Source of the DNA: JAJPJX01 sp964568355
Lineage (GTDB): Bacteria; Acidobacteriota; Terriglobia; Bryobacterales; Bryobacteraceae
Assembly: GCA_964568355.1 (NCBI GenBank)
Contig: CAZMRK010000114.1
Span: 1 to 50,563 of the forward strand
DNA length: 50,563 nt
Direction of reading: 5' to 3'
Under the pieces are notes generated by a model. That model saw nothing but the letters and a program-made list of their open reading frames with translations, was not told the origin of the DNA and did not search any database. Shown here piece by piece: positions 43,662 through 50,563 of the stretch. Both the position numbers and the translations under genes were made by a program. How positions within the stretch are numbered: the first letter of the stretch is position 1; the number at the start of each line of letters is the position of its first letter.

Positions 43662-44594
43662 ATTACCGAAATCCAGAATATAGCGATCGTCGGCACAGGA
43701 GTCATCGGCGCAAGCTGGGCCGCCTATTACCTGTCCCGAGGATTTAATGTGATTGCAACCGATCCTGCCCCGAATGCCGAGGCCGGCCTTAGAAAATATG
43801 TTGACGACGCCTGGGCGACGCTCCGAAAGAACGGCCTGTCTCCCGGCGCTTCGCGGGACCGGTTGACTTTCGAGCCCAAGATGGCTGACGCATTAGCCAA
43901 AGCGGACTTTGTCCAGGAAAATGCGCCGGAAAGGCCTGATTTCAAGATCAAGCTATTCGCGGAAATGGACGCGGCGACCCCTCCGGATTCGATCCTGGCA
44001 TCAAGTTCTTCGGGTATAACGATGGATGTAATCCAGTCCGCGTGCCAGCGTCCGGAGCGCTGTGTGATTGGGCATCCATTCAATCCACCACACGTCATTC
44101 CGCTAGTGGAAGTCGTCGGCGGAGCCAAGACGTCGCCGGAAACGATCGAAAAGGCGATGGCCTTTTATTCCTCGATCGGGAAAAAGCCGATTCGTCTCTT
44201 CAAAGCGCTCCCCGGCCACGTCGCGAATCGTCTGCAGGCGGCGCTGTACAAGGAGGTGCTCTATCTCATTCAGCAAGGCGTGCTAAGCGTCGAGGACGCC
44301 GACGTCACCGTGAGCTACGGGCCCGGCCCTCGATGGGGCGTGATGGGTCCGAGCCTTCAGTGGCACGTTGGCGGAGGGGAAGGCGGCATTCACCATTTTA
44401 TGGAGCACCTCATGGGCCCTTTGGAGGGCCTGATGAAGGCACTCGGCAGCCCGAATGTTACGCCTGAGCTGAAGCAGGCTGTCGCCGAAGGAGTGTTGCA
44501 AATGGCCGGCAATCGCTCCGTGGAGCAGCTCGCTGAAGAGGAAAACAACGTCCTCACCGTGCTTTTCAGCAGCCGCGCGAAAGCCGACCTCTAG
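43662..44594 (+). CDS. 3-hydroxyacyl-CoA dehydrogenase (LcdH-like), start codon missing or frameshifted
   Basis: About 310 residues. NAD-binding motif IAIVGTGVIGASWAAYY near the start, catalytic-domain blocks GHPFNPPHVIPLVEVVGG and PGHVANRLQAALYKE, and a C-terminal domain with GPGPRWGVMGPSLQWHVGGG typical of the carnitine dehydrogenase-like branch. No ATG, GTG or TTG exists in frame near the homologous beginning. GTG 43654 with AAAGGGA before it is one base out of frame; one extra base after it would give the expected N-terminus. Otherwise ATT 43662 would have to start. Either a one-base deletion, a sequencing error or a rare start. The CoA transferase follows 154 bases later. Confidence 0.8.
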   Translation: MTEIQNIAIVGTGVIGASWAAYYLSRGFNVIATDPAPNAEAGLRKYVDDAWATLRKNGLSPGASRDRLTFEPKMADALAKADFVQENAPERPDFKIKLFAEMDAATPPDSILASSSSGITMDVIQSACQRPERCVIGHPFNPPHVIPLVEVVGGAKTSPETIEKAMAFYSSIGKKPIRLFKALPGHVANRLQAALYKEVLYLIQQGVLSVEDADVTVSYGPGPRWGVMGPSLQWHVGGGEGGIHHFMEHLMGPLEGLMKALGSPNVTPELKQAVAEGVLQMAGNRSVEQLAEEENNVLTVLFSSRAKADL

Positions 44595-44748
44595 CCCCTT
44601 CCGTTCGAAACCTCACCGGCATCGCGTACGCAGAACTGCCAGTCGGGCACTGAGCGATAACGGCGGGGCGAGCCACCTTTGATACGGCGCAGGTGATTGC
44701 GGGCCGAATTGTCGGAGCCCAGAACCAAACCTCGAAAGGATAATAGAC

Positions 44749-46290
44749 GTGAATATCGCAGCCCAGAATCGAGTTGCCGAAAAACCGGCTGAAACAATTG
44801 GAACACTGACTGAAATACTCCAATCCAAGCTGGGCAGTCCCGCGACTGCTTCGGATTTCGATCTATATGGCGGTGTAAATGACGTCCTGAAAGAAGTCGG
44901 ACTATCAGCCGCGGACAGCGGAGGGAAGCTTACTTTCTACGGACAGGATCCGATCGTGCCCAGCAGCTTCAGGTTTGGAGCAATGGCCGCGGTTGGCCTG
45001 GCTGCCAAGGCCACTGCATTGGCAGCGCTCTGGAAGACTCGAACTGGCGAAGGACAGGACATTCACGTCGATGTCCGGAAAGCGCTCCGGCGCTTCTGTT
45101 GCTTCTTCGAAGGGAAATGGGAAACCATCAACGGACGCGGTCCGGCTATGGGCGCCGATCAAGACAATCCCTTTTTCGAGTTGCCTCTCTTTCGGAAGAC
45201 GCGCGATGGGCGCCACGTGGTGGCTCTCAACATTTACCCGAGACTCCACACGCGCGCGCTCAATTTCCTGCGGTGCAGCGACAGCGCCGAATCCGTTGGG
45301 AATGCGATTCTGCAGTGGCGCGCCGAGGAACTGGAGGCGGCCGCGGCCGCGGCTGGGCTTGTCATCGCCATGGTGCGCACCAACGAGGAGTTTCGCAAGC
45401 AACTCCAATACACCGAAGTGCTCTCCCGCATGCCGCTGATCACTTTGGAAAAAATCGGAGACAGCGAGCCTCTACCATTCAAGCCTGGCGCAAAGCGGCC
45501 TTTGGAAGGTATTCGTGCGCTTGGGATGGGGCACGTGATCGCGGGAGCAGGGATCGGCAGAGACCTCGCCTACTACGGCGCTGACGTCCTCAACGTCTGG
45601 AGACCCAATGATACGGAGGTGGAGGCTTTTGCCTGGGACGTGCAGGTGGGGATGCGCTCCACCATACTGGATGGCTCCAAAGAAGATCGCGCGAAGTTCG
45701 ATCGCCTGCTAAAGGATGCCGACGTATTCTTCTCGAACCGGCGCCCCGGTTACCTGGAGCGATATGGTCTCACCGCGGAAGAACTCAGCTCCAAAAAACC
45801 GGGATTGATTCACGCCAAAGTAGTCCTCCATGGCGATCGTGGTCCCTGGTCAAACAGAGTTGGTTTCGATGAGGTCGGCGCGGCGGTGTCCGGCTTGTTT
45901 TCCATCGAAGGGACGCCTGCTCAGCCCAAGTCGCCACCAATTATCCCCATCTGCGACAATGTGGTGGGCTGGCTTGGCACCATCGGCGTTCTTGAGGCTC
46001 TGCGACGGCGCGCCATCCAGGGAGGAAGCTATCGCGTCGTCGTATCGCTGACCAGAACCGTTCTGTGGCTGCTCTCGATGGGCATATTCGACAAGACTTA
46101 CGCGCAAGAGACCGCGGGCTCTACGGACGAGCACGCATACGTCGCTCCAGATCTCTTCACCGCTGAAACTCCGTTGGGTAGGTATCAAGGCTTGACCGAC
46201 CAGGTGGTCTTGTCCCGGACTCCGGGCTCCTTCCAGACGGTACTTGTCCCGCGGGGATCGTCAAGACCGGAGTGGTTAGAACAGAGATAG
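44749..46290 (+). CDS. CaiB/BaiF-family CoA transferase
   Basis: 513 residues, longer than the usual 400-residue type III CoA transferases. Recognisable blocks: SSFRFGAMAAVGLAAKATAL and KTRTGEGQDIHVDVRKALR, then RPLEGIRALGMGHVIAGAGIG (the usual domain opening LxGIRVLDLTxVxAGP), DVLNVWRPNDTEV, SKEDRAKFDRLLKDADVFFSNRRPGYLERYGL and the GDRGPWSNRVGFDEVGAAVSGL region. The usual nucleophilic aspartate (LDL) reads LGM here, so enzyme activity is uncertain. It probably acts with the preceding acyl-CoA dehydrogenase-type enzyme in carnitine or acyl-CoA conversion. The integrase remnant begins just after it. Confidence 0.87.
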   Translation: MNIAAQNRVAEKPAETIGTLTEILQSKLGSPATASDFDLYGGVNDVLKEVGLSAADSGGKLTFYGQDPIVPSSFRFGAMAAVGLAAKATALAALWKTRTGEGQDIHVDVRKALRRFCCFFEGKWETINGRGPAMGADQDNPFFELPLFRKTRDGRHVVALNIYPRLHTRALNFLRCSDSAESVGNAILQWRAEELEAAAAAAGLVIAMVRTNEEFRKQLQYTEVLSRMPLITLEKIGDSEPLPFKPGAKRPLEGIRALGMGHVIAGAGIGRDLAYYGADVLNVWRPNDTEVEAFAWDVQVGMRSTILDGSKEDRAKFDRLLKDADVFFSNRRPGYLERYGLTAEELSSKKPGLIHAKVVLHGDRGPWSNRVGFDEVGAAVSGLFSIEGTPAQPKSPPIIPICDNVVGWLGTIGVLEALRRRAIQGGSYRVVVSLTRTVLWLLSMGIFDKTYAQETAGSTDEHAYVAPDLFTAETPLGRYQGLTDQVVLSRTPGSFQTVLVPRGSSRPEWLEQR

Positions 46291-46301
46291 ATGCCACGCG
46301 C

Positions 46302-46775
46302 GCAATGTGGCTGCTATTTCCATCCTCCAAGAACGATGGGCCGCGCACGACTCCTCAAAGAGCCCATCGCCGTGCCACCGTGGGGAGGAAAAACAAGGAA
46401 GGCAAATACGAAGGCGGTTGCGGCATCGAATGCCGACTTTATGACATGCGGCATACCTTCGCCACACGTTTCGCGCTTGCTGGCGGATCGCTTCCTGTAC
46501 TCGCGAGAATCCTTGGCCGTGCCGATTTGAGTTTGCTCATGCGTTATGTACACCCCTCGCAGGCCGATATGGACCGAGCGATGGAGTGGTATTCCACCAG
46601 GCAGGAGCAAGGCCCAGAACTCGAAAAAATGCTGTTGGAGAATGCCGATGGGACAAACCGGACCGAGCGTTGGCTGGGCCAACTTCCGGGCCAACTACGC
46701 CTCCAGAACTGGCCCAAATTGGCCCAACTCAGCCAGATTTGCGAGATCGGAAAACCTCGTGATCGGCACTCTTAA
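46302..46775 (+). pseudogene. C-terminal remnant of a tyrosine recombinase (integrase)
   Basis: The frame has no proper start; it opens inside the end of the CoA transferase. It encodes the last part of a phage-type integrase: WLLFPSSKNDGP..., then YDMRHTFATRFALAGG with the catalytic arginine, LARILGRADLSLLMRYVHP with the tyrosine nucleophile (MRYVHP), and a tail ending before the tRNA. The histidine of the usual LGH motif is arginine. The core-binding domain and first catalytic arginine are missing, so it cannot act. It ends 35 bases from the 3' end of tRNA-Arg, the standard layout of an integrase next to its attachment site. Confidence 0.85.
46676..46729. repeat. cluster of four GGGCCAA-type boxes
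   Basis: GGGCCAA occurs at 46676-46682 and 46688-46694 and its inverse TTGGCCC-like form at about 46709-46716 and 46719-46726, forming an imperfect inverted repeat within the end of the integrase frame. It lies between the recombinase core and the tRNA, where arm-type or core recombination sites would sit. Confidence 0.4.
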
Positions 46776-46810
46776 GATCTATGTTTTCAGTAATTTGTAT
46801 CTTGGGAATC

Positions 46811-46887
46811 TGGTACGCCCGGGCCGATTCGAACGGCCGACCTTTTGCTCCGGAGGCAAACGCTCTATCCAGCTGAGCTACGGGCGC
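46811..46887 (-). tRNA. tRNA-Arg (anticodon CCG)
   Basis: Minus-strand tRNA with all arms: acceptor GCGCCCG/CGGGCGT (terminal G-U pair), D arm GCTC...GAGC, anticodon stem TTTGC/GCAAA with loop CTCCGGA (anticodon CCG), T arm GGCCG-TTCGAAT-CGGCC, discriminator A and an encoded CCA (46811-46813). Without CCA it spans 46814-46887. The 3' end faces the integrase remnant, so this gene is a likely integration site. Confidence 0.96.
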
Positions 46888-46897
46888 ACGCATTTCG

Positions 46898-46903
46898 ATT
46901 GTA
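46898..46903 (-). promoter_or_regulatory. probable -10 box of the tRNA-Arg promoter
   Basis: TACAAT on the minus strand, 11 bases before the mature tRNA 5' end. A weak -35 (GATTTG) lies 17 bases further upstream. Confidence 0.5.
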
Positions 46904-47252
46904 GCATTTCCGCTGCGCGGCAAATCTTTCAGTCTGCGGGGGACGCCCGGCGCTACTCTATTGTTGTGCCGCCGAAATGCTTTTGCCGCTTGCTAACGCG
47001 CGCGGCTCGGAAACCGCGCCATGGCCGCAAACTCCAGTACCGAGCCGTAACCGTAATACTAGTGTGTTACAAAACCGGCGCTCAAGATGCTGAGACTTGT
47101 GGGGCCGACTTCAGTGGGCGCTGGGCTTCCATCCGACAAACCTTGCACCGGTTAAAACCGGCGCGCAGGCTGAAACCCGCCCCCCTTTGTCACACAGCAG
47201 TAGTAAGGCAGCGATATACGACCGTGGATTCCAAAGCCAGATGGAGCCGCTC
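46904..47252. other. intergenic region with a second repeat type
   Basis: Contains AAAACCGGCGCTCAAGATGC near 47072 and CCGGTTAAAACCGG followed by CGCGCAGGCTGAAACCCGCC near 47150-47187. The two share the AAAACCGGCGC core and the second is a perfect 6-bp palindrome with AA spacer. I see no gene here; the promoter for the GH42 gene is presumably in the last 100 bases. Confidence 0.5.
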
Positions 47253-49322
47253 ATGAAATCTGTCCTCCTCCTGTGCGCCATCGCCGCCTGTGCCGCTGCG
47301 CAGCCCTACTTCCAGCCTGCCGAGATGATGAACATCGGCGTGTACTACTATCCCGAGGCCTGGCCCGAAAGCCAGTGGCCTCGCGACATGGCCAACATCC
47401 GCAAGCTCGGGCTCGAATTCGTCCACATGGGAGAATTCGCCTGGGCTTTCATGGAACCGCAGGAAGGCAGCTACGATTTTGAATGGCTCGACAAGAACGT
47501 GCGCCTTGCCGGCGACCAGAATCTCAAAGTGGTTCTTTGCACGCCGAGCGCCACGCCGCCGATCTGGCTGGTTCGCAAACATCCCGAAGTTCTGATGGTG
47601 GATGCGCACGGCCGCCGGATGCAGCACGGCTCCCGCGAGCATGCGTGCTGGAGCGTCCCCGCCTATCGCGAATACGTGGGCAAAATCGTCACCGAGCTGG
47701 CCAAGCGCTTCGGCAACGATCCGCGCGTGTGGGGCTGGCAGATCGATAACGAGCTTTCCCATTACGGCAAGCGCTATTGCTACTGCGATTTCTGCCAGGC
47801 CAAGTTCCGTGTCTGGCTTCGGGAGAAGTACGGCACCATCGACCGCCTCAATCGCGATTGGGGCGACGCCTTCTGGTCCCAGACCTACCAGGCTTTCGAC
47901 GAAATCCGCATCCCCAATCAGGAAGAGCTGGTGGCCGGGGTGAATCCTCATGCCCTGCTCGATTTCGAGCGCTGGTTCGCCGCCGAGGCCGCCGACTATC
48001 TCCGCTTCCAGGCCCGCATCCTGCGCCAGTACAGCAAAAACCAGTGGGTCACCACCAACTTCATGTCGCTCCACCCGGACGTCTATCCGCCGCTCTCCGG
48101 CAAGGATCTGGACATCCTCACCTGGACCATCTATCCCGTGCATGGCAATCTCAACGAGGGTCCTTTGGGCTTCCGCCTGGGCGACGGGGCGGGCTTCTCC
48201 TTTATGCACGATTTTCTCCGCCCGGTGAACGGCTTCGAGGGCATCATGGAGCTTCAGCCCGGCCAGGTGAACTGGGGCGATGTCAATCCGCGTCCGTATC
48301 CGGGCGCCATCCGGATGTGGATTCTGCGCTCATTCGCCGCCGGCGGGAAGCTGGTCTGCACCTATCGGTATCGCCAGCCGCTCTATGGCGGCGAGCTGTA
48401 CCATAACGGCCTCGTCGAGACCGACGGCGTCACGCCCTCGATCGGGGGGAAGGAATACGCCCAGGCGATGCGCGAGATCCGCCAATTGCGCGAACACTAC
48501 CGGCCCAATGCCGCGGAGCCGCCCGACTATGCCGCCCGCCGCACGGCTTTGCTCTATAACGTGGAAAATCGCTGGGACATGGACAATCATACCCAGACCA
48601 CGCGTTGGGACTCGATGGGACACCTGCTGCGATACTACAAGGTCTTGAAAAGTGTGGGCGCACCCGTGGATGTCATCACCGAGGAGAAGGACTTCGCGCG
48701 CTATCCCTTCCTGATTGCTCCGGCGTATCAGTTGGTCGATGCCGCCCTCGTCCAGCGCCTGGAGGCGTACGCCCGCAACGGCGGCCGCCTGGTGCTCTCC
48801 TGCCGCACGGCGCAGAAGGATCGCCGCGGACAGCTCTGGGAAGGCGCCTGGGCCGAGCCGATCCACAAACTGATCGGCGCCTCCATCCCGGCCTATGATG
48901 TGCTGCCCAAGCCCCACCAGGGCTCGGTGCGTGCCCGCGGCAAGGCTTACGCCTGGGCTTCCTGGGGCGAGATGCTGGAGCCCGCCTCCGGCACCAGCGT
49001 GCTGGCCCAATACGCCGGCGATTTCTATGCCGGCAAAGCCGCCGCGGTGTCCCATAAATTGGGCAAGGGCTCGGTCACTTATATCGGGGTCGAGTCGCTT
49101 TCCGGAGATCTGGAGCGCGATTTGATTCGGGAGGTCTTCACCGCCGCCGGGGTTCGCGTGCAGAATTTCGAAAACCAGTTCTTTGTGGACTGGCGCGACG
49201 GCTTCTGGGTGGCTACCAACTTCTCTTCCAGGAAGCAGAGCGCTCCCATACCGGAAAACGCCAAGATTCTGATCGGCGCGCGCGAGCTGGATCCGGCCGG
49301 CGTGGCAGTGTGGACCGAATGA
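47253..49322 (+). CDS. exported GH42 beta-galactosidase
   Basis: 689 residues. ATG 47253 has GGAG 6 bases upstream and begins a Sec signal peptide (KSVLLLCAIAACAAA); an ATG at 47241 is the alternative. Glycoside hydrolase family 42: acid/base E167 in WGWQIDNELSH, nucleophile E333 in FEGIMELQPGQVNW, and the zinc-type cysteine cluster C132, C176, C178 and C181 (YCYCDFC). A trimerisation domain (about 395-600: LIAPAYQLVDAALVQRLEAY) and a short C-terminal strand domain follow. It hydrolyses beta-galactosides, here in the periplasm or outside. Most GH42 enzymes are cytoplasmic, so export is notable. The methyltransferase gene follows after 19 bases. Confidence 0.93.
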   Translation: MKSVLLLCAIAACAAAQPYFQPAEMMNIGVYYYPEAWPESQWPRDMANIRKLGLEFVHMGEFAWAFMEPQEGSYDFEWLDKNVRLAGDQNLKVVLCTPSATPPIWLVRKHPEVLMVDAHGRRMQHGSREHACWSVPAYREYVGKIVTELAKRFGNDPRVWGWQIDNELSHYGKRYCYCDFCQAKFRVWLREKYGTIDRLNRDWGDAFWSQTYQAFDEIRIPNQEELVAGVNPHALLDFERWFAAEAADYLRFQARILRQYSKNQWVTTNFMSLHPDVYPPLSGKDLDILTWTIYPVHGNLNEGPLGFRLGDGAGFSFMHDFLRPVNGFEGIMELQPGQVNWGDVNPRPYPGAIRMWILRSFAAGGKLVCTYRYRQPLYGGELYHNGLVETDGVTPSIGGKEYAQAMREIRQLREHYRPNAAEPPDYAARRTALLYNVENRWDMDNHTQTTRWDSMGHLLRYYKVLKSVGAPVDVITEEKDFARYPFLIAPAYQLVDAALVQRLEAYARNGGRLVLSCRTAQKDRRGQLWEGAWAEPIHKLIGASIPAYDVLPKPHQGSVRARGKAYAWASWGEMLEPASGTSVLAQYAGDFYAGKAAAVSHKLGKGSVTYIGVESLSGDLERDLIREVFTAAGVRVQNFENQFFVDWRDGFWVATNFSSRKQSAPIPENAKILIGARELDPAGVAVWTE

Positions 49323-49341
49323 CGGCTGGTGATAACTGCCT

Positions 49342-50427
49342 GTGGACGATTCCTTTGACAAAATTCTCGGCCGCATCCTCGAAGTGGCTCCGGGCCTGCA
49401 CACGGCCGGCACGTTCTCGCCGCGGGTGCTCGAAGCCATCGCCGGGGCCGTCCGTAAACGACGCGTCTGCCATTCCGTGGAAACCGGTTCCGGCGCCAGC
49501 ACGCTCCTGTTTTCTCATCTCAGCGAACACCACACCGTATTTGCTTTGGATGATGGTAGCGGCAGCGTCACGAATGTGCGTCGGTCGCCGCTGCTGCGGC
49601 AGGATGTGGTCACGTTCGTCGAGGGGCCCAGCCAGGTTACGTTGTCCCGGCACCGCTTCACCGAAAAACTGCAGGTGGTTCTGATCGACGGCCCGCACGG
49701 CTACCCGTTTCCAGACCTGGAGTACTACTCTCTCTATCCGCACCTGGAGACCGGCGCCCTGTTGATTCTCGACGATATTCATATCCCTACCGTCCACAAC
49801 CTTTTTCAGTTTCTGCGCCGGGATGCCATGTTCGATCTGGACCAGGTGGTGCGAACGACCGCATTCTTCACGCGCACGAATGCGCCCACATTCGATCCGC
49901 TCGGAGATGGCTGGTGGCAGCAGAAATACAATGCCAGACCGCTTCTGCGGTACACGTGGCGGGAAGCGATCAAGGGGCTCCTGCCCGCGTCCGCGCAAGG
50001 AGCGATCGCGCGAACGAAGCGGAGAGTCACACGGGGATCCTCGCAAGCGGCAGTGGAAATTCTCACGCCTCAAAAAGGTGCGATTGTGGCGGGCGCCGGA
50101 CTCGTGGAAGGATCTGCGGTTTTGCCCGCGGATTCGTTTTTGTGGGTTTTGGCCCGTCGCAGGGATTTTGACGGCTGGTGGCCGCAGGGAAGGGGGGCTG
50201 TGCCGGTGGACCAGAATCGATGGAGCGTATCCGTCACGTACGGGGGCCCTCAAGACAATGGGGCGGAGTTCGAACTCGCGGCCCTCGTCGTCCGGCAATC
50301 GACGCACGAATTTTGGACCGACTGGGTGGCTCAGGTGGAGGAAACCGGCCGGTTCCCTCCGGTCCAGTTGCCTCCGGCGGGCTTTGTGCTGGGGGAGGCA
50401 TTTCGAACTGTGACAAAAGCTTCGTAG
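49342..50427 (+). CDS. class I SAM-dependent methyltransferase with C-terminal extra domain
   Basis: 361 residues from GTG 49342; no strong ribosome site. The first 190 residues fit the Methyltransf_24 type: SAM loop SVETGSGASTLLFSHL, acidic residue in VFALDDG, and VVLIDGPHGYPFPDLEYYSLY with ILDDIHIPTV. The C-terminal part (about 225-330: AVEILTPQKGAIVAGAGLVEG, FLWVLARRRDFDGWWPQG) looks like an Ig-like beta domain of the kind found in surface or glycan-related proteins. A modest linker holds basic residues. Substrate unknown, possibly a glycan. Partner genes lie beyond the window. Confidence 0.82.
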   Translation: MDDSFDKILGRILEVAPGLHTAGTFSPRVLEAIAGAVRKRRVCHSVETGSGASTLLFSHLSEHHTVFALDDGSGSVTNVRRSPLLRQDVVTFVEGPSQVTLSRHRFTEKLQVVLIDGPHGYPFPDLEYYSLYPHLETGALLILDDIHIPTVHNLFQFLRRDAMFDLDQVVRTTAFFTRTNAPTFDPLGDGWWQQKYNARPLLRYTWREAIKGLLPASAQGAIARTKRRVTRGSSQAAVEILTPQKGAIVAGAGLVEGSAVLPADSFLWVLARRRDFDGWWPQGRGAVPVDQNRWSVSVTYGGPQDNGAEFELAALVVRQSTHEFWTDWVAQVEETGRFPPVQLPPAGFVLGEAFRTVTKAS

Positions 50428-50480
50428 GGCTTGGTAATGGGCCAGTGGAGCGCCCCGGTGATTTTTGAGAGCACTCAAAT

Positions 50481-50537
50481 TGCGTCGATGAGAGCGTCGA
50501 CGCTGCGCGCTGAGGCGCACGCTACGGCGCTTCGCCG
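50481..50537. repeat. interspersed GC-rich hairpin repeat, copy D
   Basis: TGCGTCGATGAGAGCGTCGA then CGCTGCGCGCTGAGGCGCAC and GCTACGGCGCTTCGCCGG. It contains both parts seen separately in copies A and B (the GCGTCGA hairpin and the GCGCGCT hairpin) and lies after the methyltransferase stop. Confidence 0.72.
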
Positions 50538-50563
50538 GCAACTCGTGTTTGATCTCTTGACAT

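Noticed and set aside
47190..48209. 339-codon antisense frame over the GH42 gene
   Set aside because: Shadow of a gene with clear GH42 catalytic residues.
49213..50541. 442-codon open frame antisense to the methyltransferase
   Set aside because: Shadow frame with no recognisable domain; the plus-strand gene has clear motifs.
1..50563. CRISPR arrays, riboswitches and rRNA genes
   Set aside because: No regularly spaced direct repeats, no recognised riboswitch core and no rRNA segments were seen on reading the window.

Overview
The window looks like a chromosome segment of an acidobacterium, probably of the Solibacter/Bryobacter lineage. This is judged from gene families, not from a search: an Oar-type TonB-dependent receptor with an N-terminal carboxypeptidase-like domain, two sensor kinases of the propeller/Y_Y_Y/HisKA_3 type, DHA2 efflux genes, a fused bc/caa3 respiratory operon, high GC and GC-rich interspersed hairpin repeats. 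There is no phage structural block, CRISPR array or plasmid replication gene.

Layout. 1-1668: the stump of a yceH-like gene, cut by an IS4-family element with perfect 18-bp ends. 1669-3741: a sensor kinase whose N-terminus was removed at the other IS end, plus its LuxR-type response regulator. 3754-5099: two ECF sigma factors. 5243-9748: a divergently arranged tripartite efflux pump (TolC-like, EmrA-like, EmrB-like). 9772-15680: tightly packed genes continuing from the pump gene: an outer-membrane barrel, an exported protein with kinase-like motifs, a membrane-anchored Ser/Thr kinase and an ATP/ADP-translocase-family transporter. 15930-19830: an SDR and a peroxide group (catalase-like peroxidase, unknown 172-residue protein, DyP peroxidase). 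20036-20660: an AbrB/PIN toxin-antitoxin pair. 20977-23940: an Mla/MCE-type lipid ABC transporter. 24105-33166: one minus-strand operon reading TonB receptor, GH16-like lipoprotein, hybrid-propeller sensor kinase, response regulator, DoxX. 33466-42045: one respiratory operon with cytochrome oxidase caa3, a diheme cytochrome c, Rieske, a cytochrome b-c fusion and the assembly factors CtaG and CtaB. 42286-46290: NDH-2, a 3-hydroxyacyl-CoA dehydrogenase lacking a normal start, and a CaiB/BaiF CoA transferase. 46302-46887: an integrase remnant against a tRNA-Arg gene. 47253-50427: an exported GH42 beta-galactosidase and a methyltransferase.

The most notable theme is debris. Short recognisable pieces of housekeeping or metabolic genes (yceH, NDH-2, epoxide hydrolase, phosphoglucomutase, integrase) lie in the gaps between modules, as if cassettes had replaced older genes and left their ends behind. 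The most interesting intact material is the 9772-15680 block: an exported kinase-like protein encoded beside a protein kinase and a nucleotide translocase, which suggests a testable extracytoplasmic phosphorylation system.
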